Origin: Maylandia zebra
Lineage: Eukaryota; Chordata; Actinopteri; Cichliformes; Cichlidae
Assembly (NCBI RefSeq): GCF_041146795.1
Contig: NC_135176.1
Coordinates: 14,442,286 to 14,506,285, forward strand
DNA length: 64,000 nt
Direction: 5' to 3'
Shown: piece after piece, positions 28,366 to 38,998 of the stretch
How the letters are laid out: every line of letters begins with the position of its first letter
Position numbering within the stretch: the stretch's first letter is position 1
Made by a program: the position numbers and the translations under genes
The notes under the pieces: generated by a model
The model's database searches: none
The model's input: the letters and a program-made list of their open reading frames with translations, nothing else
What the model was told of the DNA's origin: nothing

Positions 28366-29702
28366 CATTTATTTATTTTATGCTTATTTATTCTATCCTG
28401 TTATTCTATTATTAATTTAGGCTTTACCTAATATTTATTGATTTTATTCTTATTCATTTTTTAATCTTCTTACTCTATTTATATTTATATTGTATCCCGT
28501 TCTTATTTATTTTACCCTGTATATATCCTATTGTGTCATATCTTCAGTGTTTCCTCAGAGGGCGCTCTCTGCACCGGGGCTGTGATTGACCATGGCTGCT
28601 GGGGCTCTGGGGGTCCTCTCAGCCTGGCTGGGGGGCTTCTTTGCCTCCCTCCTGCTGTGTGCCCAGCCTGGAGGTCTGTGACCGGCTCCCGGTGCAGACG
28701 GCTCCCTGTTATAGTGTTTCCTCACTTGGCTCATGCGTACCCAGCCCAATTTTACTCTTTAAGTGTGCATGTGTGTATTCGAGATGAATCAAGATTGTGA
28801 GCATCATTTTTTTCCTTCTTGCAAAAGAAATATGATGACATGGTGAAAAAAAACTAGACAATTATTAGCCAGAGACAGTTGAGCGACCACAGTGCCATTC
28901 ACCTCTCTGTAACAGAATAACAGATAAAGTTTAATAGTCTCACCACTCAACATTTGAACCCTCTGGAATTTTTCTAGGTAATAGATTTGAAAAGCCTATG
29001 TAGGATTTTCAACTTTAAACGTTTCTCATTAGTTTTTCTCTGCTCCCATTCATGCCGTACTGGCTTTCTTTAGTAGTATTATATATAGTACTGTGGAAAA
29101 GGTTAAAAAAGAATCACTTTGCATTTTGGAGCACTGGATAGAAGCTCAGATAAAATGTTCCTATGGCTTCATAGATTTCTGCGTAACATACCTGACCATA
29201 GCTGAGCCTAAACTTTCACACCAGAAAGCCAAACTGAGACTGAAGTAATGAAAGCTAACCTTTAAAGCAATAGTTTAACGTCGAAATACTGTAAATTAGC
29301 CGAGAATCAAAAACTATAGCTCACAGCTCACGTTATGCACTGAGAAGGAAATAACACACCCTGCCAAAGTTCACTTTTCCTGACGCACAATGAATCTTAG
29401 CCTTTCACTAAAACTCTGACCTTTGTGTTTTTTAATTACAGTCAGTTAAACCTGTGAATAAATGCATCACCAGTTGCTCATGCGTTCTCATAAAGTTGCC
29501 TGCCACTTCTTATCCCACCTTCACTTCTTCAGAATCCCTTAAGTGCTAGGTACTCAGCTCTGTGTTGAAGACTCTGGAATGTAAAGGGGAAGCAGGTTTT
29601 ACTTTTATGACTGCAACACTATTTATATTTTTTTAATTTTACTCTTGTTAATATTTGTTAGTCTATTTTTAGTCTATTTTTTAAGACAAGCGTCTGCCTA
29701 CC
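28366..29702. other. LINE 3' flank and slc51a 5' region
   Basis: The first 180 bases are T/A-rich LINE-like 3' sequence. A GC-rich block at about 28550-28735 (CATGGCTGCTGGGGCTCTGG...) has a short unsupported frame. It looks like part of a retrotransposon 3'UTR, not a host exon. The last few hundred bases should contain the slc51a promoter and 5'UTR; I see no decisive signal. Confidence 0.45.
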
Positions 29703-32700
29703 ATGGAAGCTCTAAATGGAACCATTGATCCAGCTTGTCTGAAGGGTCGACCGCTGGCTATTGACATGCTCAACCGTAAGTTATACACACTACTATATTC
29801 ATTTAGATTTTAACCTGAAGAAAGTCTGATTCATGCTGTTTCTATGTGTCTCCTATTGTTCTTTTTTAATCAGAGCTAGATACATTTGGCTATTGCCTGT
29901 ACTTCATGCTCACCTTGATGTCCTGTGTCTCCCTGCTTGTATACCTGGAACAGTGTGCCTATATTTACAAAAAACTACCCTACCCCAAGAAGACCTTGGT
30001 CATTTGGGTAAACGGTGCAGCACCAGTGAGTATTCAGGCCTGCTTAAGTTTTATAACATGCCACTGATTGTAAAACAAATATGATTGCAACCATTAACAA
30101 GTTTCAACAACTTGTTAATGGAGAAAGTAAGCCACAGTACATTAACAGACGTCTTCAAACGTTATAAGCGTTGCAGCTGCATGTTTTTAAACACAACAAT
30201 TTTACCGTTTCAGGTCATTTCCACCATGTCATGCTTAGCTATGTGGATCCCGAGGGCATTTATGATTACAGACCTGACATCTAACAGGTGAGTTTTCCTT
30301 TAACTACACTTGCAAAACATTTCCCAGTGTAGTCAGTGTTTTTTTTTGTTTTGTTTGTTTTTTTTTGTTACAGTTTAACAGTTTAATGAATTATTACACA
30401 TGACGGGTCAAAACTCACACTTTGCACAAAATAACAGAGAAAAAGAAAACGCCATTGAGCCATTTGATCCACTCTGAAATGGCACCAACAGATAAATATG
30501 AAAAATTGAACATTTTAAAACACTTTTTTCAAGCATTAGTTCAACAAAAGTATCTGCTGATCTAATGTGATCCTTGGGAAAAGTAAGTAAACTCTTTACT
30601 GGAAACTTGTTGATAGTGTTTGGCATAATTAGTCTCCATCAGACTTTTTCTTCCATGGAAGTTAGATTGAAATCTGAGCTGCGACTTGGCTTCCCCACTT
30701 GCTTTCTTTTGGGGTTTTTAATCTGTTCCCTAGTCGATGTATTAGTGTGCAAAGATTTTTATCCTGTTGAAAGACCAGCTTTTAGTTTAAATTTCAGATT
30801 GCCTCACATTAGCTTGAAAGAATCTTTGATATAATGCAGAATTTATAAATGCATTAAAAACAGCCAGCTGTCCTGTCCCTGAGGCAACAGGACAAATCCA
30901 GACCAGATGAACATGCAGCACCATACGTCACATTTCTGATGTGAGCCTGCTCTTGAGAAACAGCCATTAGCCTAATCCTTTTTTGTTTGTTTGTTTTACT
31001 GTGGCTGAGTTATTACTTATTTCAAAAGGGCTTGGTGGTTGCATTTATGCTAATTGAAAAAACGTAGCTAATGTTTGTTTGGGACATTAAAAGCTTGGCC
31101 TCCCATGCAGGTCAGATTTCTTCAATTTCTGGATTTGGATGCATGGAACTTTTGGATACTTTGCATTAACCTGGCATCAACATATATATCTATATCTATA
31201 TTTACCATCATGCAAGTTGTTTCTAATGCTTACTTTGGTGAGGCATTCTGTACAAAAACAGTCAGCAGATGCCAACATCTGAACAGGGACTCAAACCACC
31301 AACTTGCAGCTTATAAGCTGGTGGCTCTAACAGCTGGTCTTTGTCTCAGTCAAGTTGTCCACTGTGAATTTTTAGCTGCCTGCACAAACATAGCAGGTTA
31401 GATCAGGCACACATTTCACACTACTATAAATACATTTTTGAATTTTTCTACCTGTGATGGTTACGTTCATTTGATATTTTATGAGATTTGCATAATTAAC
31501 AATACATAACAGCACATCTTAGACGTGTGTTGAGTTACCTCTTTCCTTACAGTTATTTTGCAGTTGTGATTTACAAGATCTTGCTTCTGTTGATTGAGGA
31601 GTTGGGTGGCAGCAATGCCTTTTTGGAGAAGTTCTCTGGTAAACCCTTTTGGATCAGCACAGGACCCTGCTGCTGCTGTTGTCCATGTTTACCCGACGTC
31701 CCCATGTCAAGGTAAAGAGAGTCTGCATATCACTGCGCTGGCTCTAGCTCAAGCCTGTGTCAGATTTCCATATCATATATTCTGTCATTCTGCATTGACT
31801 GCACATTACCTTATCATGGTACACATGTGTAATGTTAGTCTGTCTCTGGACTGGGTTTGTTCAGGCGAATGTTATTCCTGCTGAAGTTAGGCTCTCTTCA
31901 GTATGCCATCCTGAAAACGGTGTTCACTGTCCTGTCTATAGTACTGTGGACCAATGGCAACTATGATCCTACTAATGTAAGTATTTGAAATGGTTCTCTA
32001 CATATCTGAGTGGACTAAAATAGATGTGCGTTAAATTAAAACATATTTCTATAAGATTCATATAAATGTGTGTGTGTTTCTTTTTTTTCAGCTAGGAATC
32101 TATGGTATAACCCTTTGGATTAGCCTATTTGTTGGTGTTCTAACCATCATCTCCCTTTGGCCTGTTGCCATTGTCTTCATGAACATGAACCGCTATCTAC
32201 GCCCACTCAGGATTATACCAAAGTATGCAATGTACCAAGTGAGTCAACAGCTGTAATACCAGATGCTAAGGTGCTTCACATGTGTTGGGGGTAACTCCTG
32301 AAGCTGACTTAACACAGCTAATTTTCTTGTGATGAGTTAATCCGCTCAATTTGTGAAGAGAAATCAAAAGGTAATTTCCTCTATCAGAGAACAGGGATAC
32401 CATGCCAGCATGGATGCTTTTGACATTGTGAAAACTCAGATAGGCTGAAAATGTGAAAACATAGAAAACCCATAAGTGACCAACAAATTTGACTGAACTC
32501 CAGAGACCAGCACTACAAAGCGGGAGTTTGTCTTATTCGGATAACTTCAGAGTTAATCCTCGATTTTCCGTACTCCAAAGGTGGTTCACTTCTTACCTGT
32601 GTATATCACCTCAACCTCGTAAACCTAAAAGGCTTCAGAGCAGCTTAGGTCCTAGATTAGCTATCAACAGGTATGAAATCACTGCCTGATGACCAATCCA

Positions 32701-33635
32701 TTCTCCAGAAAATGGTGTAACAGCTCCCTAAACGTCCCTTGAACTCATAACCAGCGTTGCGTGACTAATTATCCTGAATGCTGATGTAGGGTTCGGTGAA
32801 CAGTTACACTGGGGATGCTGAACTTGCTTCATAGTACGGGGCTCTGGTGTTTTTTGGGTAGATCATACACCACTACTGCAGTTAATTAACTAGTAATAAT
32901 TTCTCAAATCTGGCTCTCTCCCATGTGTGTCATTGGATCTATCGCCCTCTGCTTTCCACTCTTTCCCTTACAGTCGTGGCAGACGGCTGCCTCTCCCTGA
33001 CTTTGGTTCAGACGTTTCTCCCTGTAAAACTGAACTGAACTTAGTATTTTGCAAATGCCAAAGCCAATAATGCAATACCAACAGCCATGACCTAAATCGT
33101 ATATTTAAAGAAAATGACTGGAACATGCACCAAGATTTAATGGAGTTATCCTTTGCCTGTGCTTCACCAGCCTGTCCACCAACTTTCAGTGAAAATCAGC
33201 CTAGTAGACATGCTACACAATCAGCATGACCACTGTGTAAATGTTACATTGTTTTTATCCTTAGTTAACACTTGTGTTGAGCCAGCTGCAGACATCGATC
33301 GTTAACATCGTGGCCTTGTACGGAAACATCGCCTGTGCTCCTCCATTAAGTTCTCAAGCCCGTGGAACCAGTAAGAAACATTTCTAAACGCCTTTCAGAT
33401 ATGCACAACTGATGTGAAATGAAACTACCCAACACTGATTTATTGTTGTTTTTGTGTGTGTGTGTGTGTGTGTCCCGCAGTGCTTAATCAGCAGATACTG
33501 ATCATGGAGATGTTCATCATCACCCTGGTCAATCGGTTTTTGTACCGCCGCACATATGAGGCAGTTGAGACACATGACAGTGAAGAGAACACCACAGCGC
33601 TGCCAGAGGCTACTCTCATGGAGCATGATGTCTAA
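29703..33635 (+). CDS. slc51a: Organic solute transporter subunit alpha (OST-alpha)
   Basis: Eight exons: 29703-29775, 29874-30025, 30214-30287, 31553-31711, 31865-31976, 32092-32238, 33265-33370, 33481-33635; 325 residues (human 340), all in phase. OST-alpha pairs with OST-beta in the basolateral membrane and carries bile acids and steroid conjugates (family knowledge). Seven hydrophobic segments are visible, for example YCLYFMLTLMSCVSLLVYL, VISTMSCLAMWIP, YFAVVIYKILLLLI, ITLWISLFVGVLTIISLW and ILIMEMFIITLVNRFL. The hallmark TGPCCCCCPC lies at about 137-145; this Cys cluster is conserved in the family. The start ATG has a good context (ACCATGG). A plausible AATAAA lies at 34246-34251. The last intron's acceptor is preceded by a GT repeat (33453-33473). 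Human SLC51A neighbours PCYT1A, which fits the loose linkage here. Confidence 0.93.
33453..33473 (+). repeat. (GT)n run 7 bases from a splice acceptor
   Basis: About ten GT units are followed by CCCGCAG and then exon 8 of slc51a at 33481. In the RNA this is a UG repeat in place of the usual polypyrimidine tract. Confidence 0.95.
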
Positions 33636-35779
33636 AAAAGGACAGTGAATCACTGTGTATCACTGCTCTTTAACTATGTAAATGATTATGTAAGTTAAGA
33701 GATCATAAAGTAGTCTAACATTTTACCTCATTTAAGGAAAGGAGAGAGAAATGCCTCCGTTTTACTGGATTCATAAGCACCCTTTGCATTGCTTTCAGCC
33801 CTGTCTTTGACATATATCCATGGAAAAAGTACAATCTCTTTCTGAGTTCTGATGTTTATGCATGATAATAGATAGATAGATTCTGGGTACTGAAAGTTTT
33901 AAGTTATGCTGACAGAAATACCAACAAGGAAAATCTCTTAATTTGACTGACTTACATTACTTATAGTAGAATTGTTGTTTCTTGCAGATGATTAGATGTA
34001 AACAGTGCTGTGCAGGACATTTTCTTGGCCATTAGATGCACCTCATATCGCATTTATGATAAAGAAATGTCAGTAGTATCAATCTTCTCTTGTCATCAGT
34101 CTCTGCAAACATGTATGCAGTGTATCTTTGTATGCAGTTTCTTTTTTAAAGAAGTTTTACCATTTTTTTAGACAATACTGGAGCTTTTTGTCACACTGGG
34201 GCAAATGCACAGGGTGGGAGTTTTACATTGGCCTCGAGAGAAGTGAATAAAAACAACTTTTTCATTTTGTTAACTAATGTTTGCGTGTGTTTGATGTGTA
34301 CAGTGACATATGTTTTTGTTTATTTTCCCCCTTTAGCTTAACAAAGGAGATAAATGCTGAAGCATTACTCAGTTCATTTCTGCATTTCTGTCTGCGTAGA
34401 CCTAAACTGAGGACTTAAGGCAGAAAATAGAGACTTTAATGAAAATGTCTTTGAAAAGAGGTACTTGTGAGCAAAACAGATGTCACACCATCTCTATTTA
34501 AGTGACATTTTCACGACGATGACAATTTTTCAAACACTGCATTTAAGATACTTCCCTTTGAGTGAGTGAGCCTGAGTGAATATATCTTTAAGCGTCCCAC
34601 TGAATCTTAACACAGCTCAGAATAGCCAGATTTTTTCAAAGAAGGCTGACCCACTTACACAGACTTATCCGGGCCAGAGAATGCATGTGGATGAGACAGC
34701 AGCTTTATTTTCAGACTTGCTGCTGTACGTTCTACTGCTGTTTCTCGAGCAGCCACAAGGAGCCGCCCTAGTTCTGCCCGCCCAAACTAAATTCATTAAC
34801 CCGGTGATAATTAAAACATAACAAGTTCCCCCTCATAAATATACATCATTTGCAAATTAGAAAAGGCATGCAGGTCTATATAACTCAGGGCCATCACACA
34901 GATTTAAATGTTGAATTAGCAGTTGCTTCACAGAGTTTAATGCCCCCCTTTTTCTCGCTATCTCAAAAATCTGGTGGTGACTCTGTCAAGACGCTCAAAA
35001 GGTCATACCAACAAGCCCGAGTTTTCAGTGGGATTTTAAAAAACTTAAAAAATTAGCCACCACTAAAAAATATGAATAAAATAAAAAAGGATTACAGTTG
35101 GTTCAATGTTTTCTAAAAGGTGTTACAAATATGCTTTTTGAACACATATCCAACACATTAGATGAAAAGAAAAAGAAAGGCAAATAATATGCTAATTATA
35201 TTCTAAGATTATTGCTCTTTATTATTATTAATAGACGTCAATTTCTATTCATAAATCACAGCTTCATGACACATTTAACAGACTGGTGAGAGTTGCGGTG
35301 ATGCAGATGATTGAAATGAGGCCAGTTTATTTAGAATTAAGGCAAATCCACAGCACAAACCAATTATTAGGCTGCATGTAGAGGTAGCGCTGCCCTAATC
35401 TGGATGAGACATTTTATATAAAGCCAGATCATTGAGAATTGAAAATGTGGCCCTATTAATGGAGCATTTGTCTTTGCTGTTTATATAAACAGAGTCATCA
35501 GACAGGAAGAGAGGAGGAGAAAGCTATGTTCAGGGTGGGTTGATGACAGCCCCTGGCTCTGCATTGCTGACGAAAGCTGCTTAGCCCCTCAGTTGCTATG
35601 GCAACCAGGGAGGGCAGCCAGACAAAAATGAGCCAAAGGGGAGGGGCTTTTGAGGGAGAAATAGAGGAGAAAGGGCTGGATGGGAAAGAAAGACGGAGGG
35701 AGGGATACGGACAAGTGATAAAGAAACACTGAGAGCAGAGGAGGTAGCGCAAGGCTACACACGGAGAAAAAGGTCTGGA
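33636..35779 (+). other. slc51a 3'UTR, intergenic, and AMER-like gene upstream region
   Basis: The slc51a 3'UTR probably runs to about 34.27 kb (AATAAA 34246-34251). Between 34.3 and 35.5 kb I see no exon or recognisable transposon. The segment 35480-35780 is less AT-rich and directly precedes the single-exon AMER-like gene, so it is likely promoter/5'UTR. Confidence 0.5.
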
Positions 35780-35785
35780 TATAAA
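35780..35785 (+). promoter_or_regulatory. Possible TATA box of the AMER-like gene
   Basis: TATAAA lies 82 bases before the ATG at 35867. The spacing would allow a short 5'UTR. There is no transcript evidence; AMER genes often have upstream non-coding exons. Confidence 0.3.
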
Positions 35786-35866
35786 TGCTCCATCACTGGC
35801 TGGGGAATAAAATCTGCAGCAGCTGACAGGAGGATACAAAAACAAAAAGGGGGACGCAGAGAGAAG

Positions 35867-38800
35867 ATGGACGTACAAACAGAGAACATGGACCCCCCAC
35901 CTTGTGAATCGCAGCCAAGTGGAAAAATCAGAAAAGGATTCAAGCTGTTTGGCAAACGCAAGCCAGGTAACATCTTTTCTATTCGAAGCAAAGGAGATGG
36001 AAACAACAAGTCACCTGTTCACAGGAGCAAAACACTAGATGGATTATCAGAGAGTCCTGCGCCAGATTCTGAGCAGGAGCCGGACAAGGAAAAGGGACAG
36101 GAGGTGAGCGAGGCAGAGAAGGAGCAGGCAGAGGAGGAGCAACTCGGCGAAGATGGCGTTCTGGCTGCCGCCCCTGCTCGCAACTCAGTTTCTTCAGCCA
36201 GCTCAGCCAAGTCTCTCAGCTTCCTGTCACTGCTGAGGGGTGGCAGGAGGGGAGTGGGGGACCGCCGAGTCCACACCGTGTCCCAGCCAGTGGGTCGCCA
36301 GCGTCGTGGGCTGAAGGGTCTCTTTGGAAATGTTAAGTTCAAATCGAAAGATAAAGAGGAGAAGGAGGAACTCCCTCCTAGTCCGCTCCTCATGTCATCC
36401 CGTGCCAACAGTGTTGAAATCATCAAAGAGGACCTCACCCTCACACCCAAATCCCAGCCTCGCTCTCTGGACAGCCCTGAAACAGAGAGGCATGAGCACG
36501 TCAAGAGTGCAACAACTCTGGACAGTGCAACCCCATCCCCACCAGAGACTGCAACTTCCCAGGTAACAACAAGCAATGTGAGTAAAACTCATGAAAATGT
36601 AGCGCCGTCGCCCACCCATGAGCCACCACTGGTGCCCGGGGACACCAGCCTGAGCTCGTTGCTTGCGGACATCTCGTCTCTCCTGACTTTTGACTCCATC
36701 ACAGGGGGTGGGGACATCATGGCTGATGTGGAAGCAGAGTGGGGGAAAGCGAGCAGTGCTATCAGCGCTGTGGTGACTGAGGTCACGCCAACATCCACAT
36801 CTCCCTTCTCCAAACGCACTATCTCCTCTCCGCTGAGTCCCACAAAAGTCAGCACTGCTTCCACAGCAAAACCTTCTCATGTAGCCGTCCCCACTGCCAC
36901 TTCACCCCAACCCTTTACTGCACTGTCGAAGGCAACTACAACCTCTTCTCCCATTTCCAAGCCAAGCACCACCCCCACAACTTTCACCAAATCTTCCACT
37001 CTGACAACTCCCTCAGTCAAACTGAGCTCAGACTCTACTCCAGCCTCTGAGCCTTCTGTCAGCGCTAAAACCATCACAGCTCTGGCGCCAACTACAACAA
37101 AACCCTTAGCGTTTCCTGTAACTTCAACAAACCTTTCAGCTCCAACGTCTTCCTTTGTGATTACAAGTAAATCTACAGTGATGTCCATCTCTACAGCAAC
37201 CACAGCTCCTCCAAACACCCCAGCCTCTGTAGTAAAGGCTCCCTCATTTAGTCCAGTTCTTACCTCTACAGCTAGCAAACTGGCTTCACAGACTGTACTG
37301 CCTCCTCAAACTACTACTTCTGTAAGTAAACCCAGTCTTGTAGCTACTTCACCCCCCGTCTCCACCAAACCCTCATCAATAACCCACAGCCCACCCATCC
37401 CTGTTGCTATCTCCCAGCCTCCCCCTGCTAAGTCAAATTCAATTAGCACTTCCTGCAAACCTTCTCTAATCTCAGTTACAGTAGACTCTAAAACCCCAGT
37501 GACAGCATCACCAGCCTGCACAGTTACAACAAAACCATCTTCTCCTGACCCGGGTACTCTCTCTAAAACAGCAGCTCCCACATCAGCTGCAACCTCAGCC
37601 TCTGCATCTGGGGCCCTTTTCAAGCCTACACTCACCTCCACCCTCACAGAACAAAATAAAAGCCCTCCCTCACATGTAACTGCTCCTGATATCTGTCCTC
37701 CCACAGCTAAAACCCAACCCAGCCCTGCATCTATAACAACTCCAGCTTCAGTTTCTTCAGCTAAGCTTCCTCCTGCGACTAAACCCACCTCTGCCTCGGT
37801 CTTGTTAGATAAAACGCCCCCTACTCTCGCACCAATTCCAGCACTTGCTACTCATGCAGCAGTTTCTACAGCATCTACTGCTCTGGGTCATATTCCAGTT
37901 TCTTTATCTAAAGATCAACCTGCTCCTGCTCAACCGCAAATTTCCCAATCTAAAACCCCTCCTGCCCCTGTTCAAGTCCCACTTTCTGTCTGTAAAGATC
38001 AGCCTGCTCCAGCTCAGATGGAGGGTCCTCAATCTAAAACCCCTCCTGCCCCAGCTCAGCCCCCAGTTACTGTATATAAAGATCTGGCCGCTCCAGCTCA
38101 AAAAGAAGTCCCTCAATCCAAACCCCCTCCCACCCCTGTTCAAATCCCAGCATCTGCATGTAAAGATCCATCTGCTCCAGCCCAACAGGAGGTTTTTCAA
38201 TCAAAACCCCCACCTGCCCTGGCTAAAATCCCAGTTTCTGTATCTTCTGACTCTCCTGCCCCAATTTCTGTAGCCAAACCACTTTCTACTTCTGGTCAGA
38301 TTCCAGTTTCTCAGCCAAAAGCCCACCCTGTACCTCCTGGTGCTCCTTGCCCTGTCACTTCTCTTCCTCCTACCCCTAAACCTCAGCCAAGTGAAGCTCC
38401 AGCCTCTGCTAAGTCTAGTGGAAGTGGACTAGCAACAGTGGATAGCCAATTGGCTAGTCCAAATGGCACAAATGGGGAGGGTGTGAAGACTGCACCGTGT
38501 AAAACCGAAGAACCACATAAGGAGTCGCGAACAAGCCTCCAAGAGCCCCCCAGAGAAAAGAGAACACAAGCCAAAGCATCAGGGCTGAGCAAAATCCCTG
38601 TCGTGGGAGGAAGCAGAGTGGGCAGGCTACCTGTCCGGGACAGCCAGCAACATGCTGATGAGGAATCAAACAGAAATCCGCCCACACCCGTGCTAGAAGA
38701 AGAAAGACCCCATTTTAACTCACATGATGCAGGAAACAAAGATAAAATCAGTGCTGCAGAAGCCACCTCAAAACACACCCAGGAGGACAGTCAGCACCCC

Positions 38801-38998
38801 CAACACCAGAAAGTTCTCACCAGTTCAGCGCGTGATTCAAAGATCCCCGTGAAGCACGGTGCACAGACTCACTCTGCCTCCCAAGTCCCTCAGACTAAAG
38901 AACCCCCTCGCACTAAGATACCCGTGTCCAAGGTTCCTGTCCGCAGAGCTGGTACTAAACCTGCAGCCACAGGTGGCAGCGCCCAGATAAGGAAATAA
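35867..38998 (+). CDS. AMER-family protein (AMER2-like), single exon, 1043 aa, atypical centre
   Basis: One uninterrupted frame of 1043 residues; AMER proteins are also encoded by a single coding exon. Three N-terminal blocks match AMER2: KGFKLFGKRKPG...HRSKTLDGLSE (about 23-60), AKSLSFLSLLRGG...RRGLKGLFGNVKFKSKDK (about 112-165), and SLLADISSLLTFDSITGGGDIMADVE (about 263-288). The basic blocks fit the membrane (PIP2)-binding role of the family. The C-terminus has SKIPV, RDSKIPVK and RTKIPVSKVPVRR (about 907, 991, 1016), like the AMER2 end, with SxIP/TxIP-type EB1-binding motifs. Missing are the family's acidic region and the SDEGYYDSTTPG and DSYSGDALY blocks used for APC/beta-catenin interaction. 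In their place is about 600 residues of Ser/Thr/Pro-rich low complexity with a 28-residue tandem repeat. AATAAA lies at 39967-39972. Gene family is fairly sure; orthology is not. Confidence 0.8.
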   Translation: MDVQTENMDPPPCESQPSGKIRKGFKLFGKRKPGNIFSIRSKGDGNNKSPVHRSKTLDGLSESPAPDSEQEPDKEKGQEVSEAEKEQAEEEQLGEDGVLAAAPARNSVSSASSAKSLSFLSLLRGGRRGVGDRRVHTVSQPVGRQRRGLKGLFGNVKFKSKDKEEKEELPPSPLLMSSRANSVEIIKEDLTLTPKSQPRSLDSPETERHEHVKSATTLDSATPSPPETATSQVTTSNVSKTHENVAPSPTHEPPLVPGDTSLSSLLADISSLLTFDSITGGGDIMADVEAEWGKASSAISAVVTEVTPTSTSPFSKRTISSPLSPTKVSTASTAKPSHVAVPTATSPQPFTALSKATTTSSPISKPSTTPTTFTKSSTLTTPSVKLSSDSTPASEPSVSAKTITALAPTTTKPLAFPVTSTNLSAPTSSFVITSKSTVMSISTATTAPPNTPASVVKAPSFSPVLTSTASKLASQTVLPPQTTTSVSKPSLVATSPPVSTKPSSITHSPPIPVAISQPPPAKSNSISTSCKPSLISVTVDSKTPVTASPACTVTTKPSSPDPGTLSKTAAPTSAATSASASGALFKPTLTSTLTEQNKSPPSHVTAPDICPPTAKTQPSPASITTPASVSSAKLPPATKPTSASVLLDKTPPTLAPIPALATHAAVSTASTALGHIPVSLSKDQPAPAQPQISQSKTPPAPVQVPLSVCKDQPAPAQMEGPQSKTPPAPAQPPVTVYKDLAAPAQKEVPQSKPPPTPVQIPASACKDPSAPAQQEVFQSKPPPALAKIPVSVSSDSPAPISVAKPLSTSGQIPVSQPKAHPVPPGAPCPVTSLPPTPKPQPSEAPASAKSSGSGLATVDSQLASPNGTNGEGVKTAPCKTEEPHKESRTSLQEPPREKRTQAKASGLSKIPVVGGSRVGRLPVRDSQQHADEESNRNPPTPVLEEERPHFNSHDAGNKDKISAAEATSKHTQEDSQHPQHQKVLTSSARDSKIPVKHGAQTHSASQVPQTKEPPRTKIPVSKVPVRRAGTKPAATGGSAQIRK
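37910..38245 (+). repeat. 84-bp tandem repeat, four units, inside the AMER-like ORF
   Basis: Units start at 37910, 37994, 38078 and 38162, each exactly 84 bases (28 residues). The unit consensus reads K-D-x-x-A-P-A-Q-x-E-x-x-Q-S-K-x-P-P-x-P-V-Q-x-P, then variable residues. A partial, diverged fifth unit (SDSPAP) follows. Unit length keeps the frame. Residues are about 682-793. Confidence 0.92.

Noticed and set aside
28531-28800. GC-rich 89-residue frame
   Set aside because: Sits directly after the LINE, has no splice context and no recognisable domain; probably retroelement 3'UTR.
31270-31345. tRNA-like piece (box B-like GGTTTGAGTCCC on the minus strand) in an slc51a intron
   Set aside because: No box A at proper spacing and no cloverleaf; at best a very old SINE scrap, not a tRNA gene.
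37845-38273. 142-residue Leu/Lys/Pro-rich plus-strand frame
   Set aside because: It is the 84-bp tandem repeat of the AMER-like gene read in another frame.
36019-38778. Long antisense open frames opposite the AMER-like ORF (up to 185 residues)
   Set aside because: They mirror the Pro/Ser/Thr-rich codon bias of the sense strand, have no family resemblance and are shadows.
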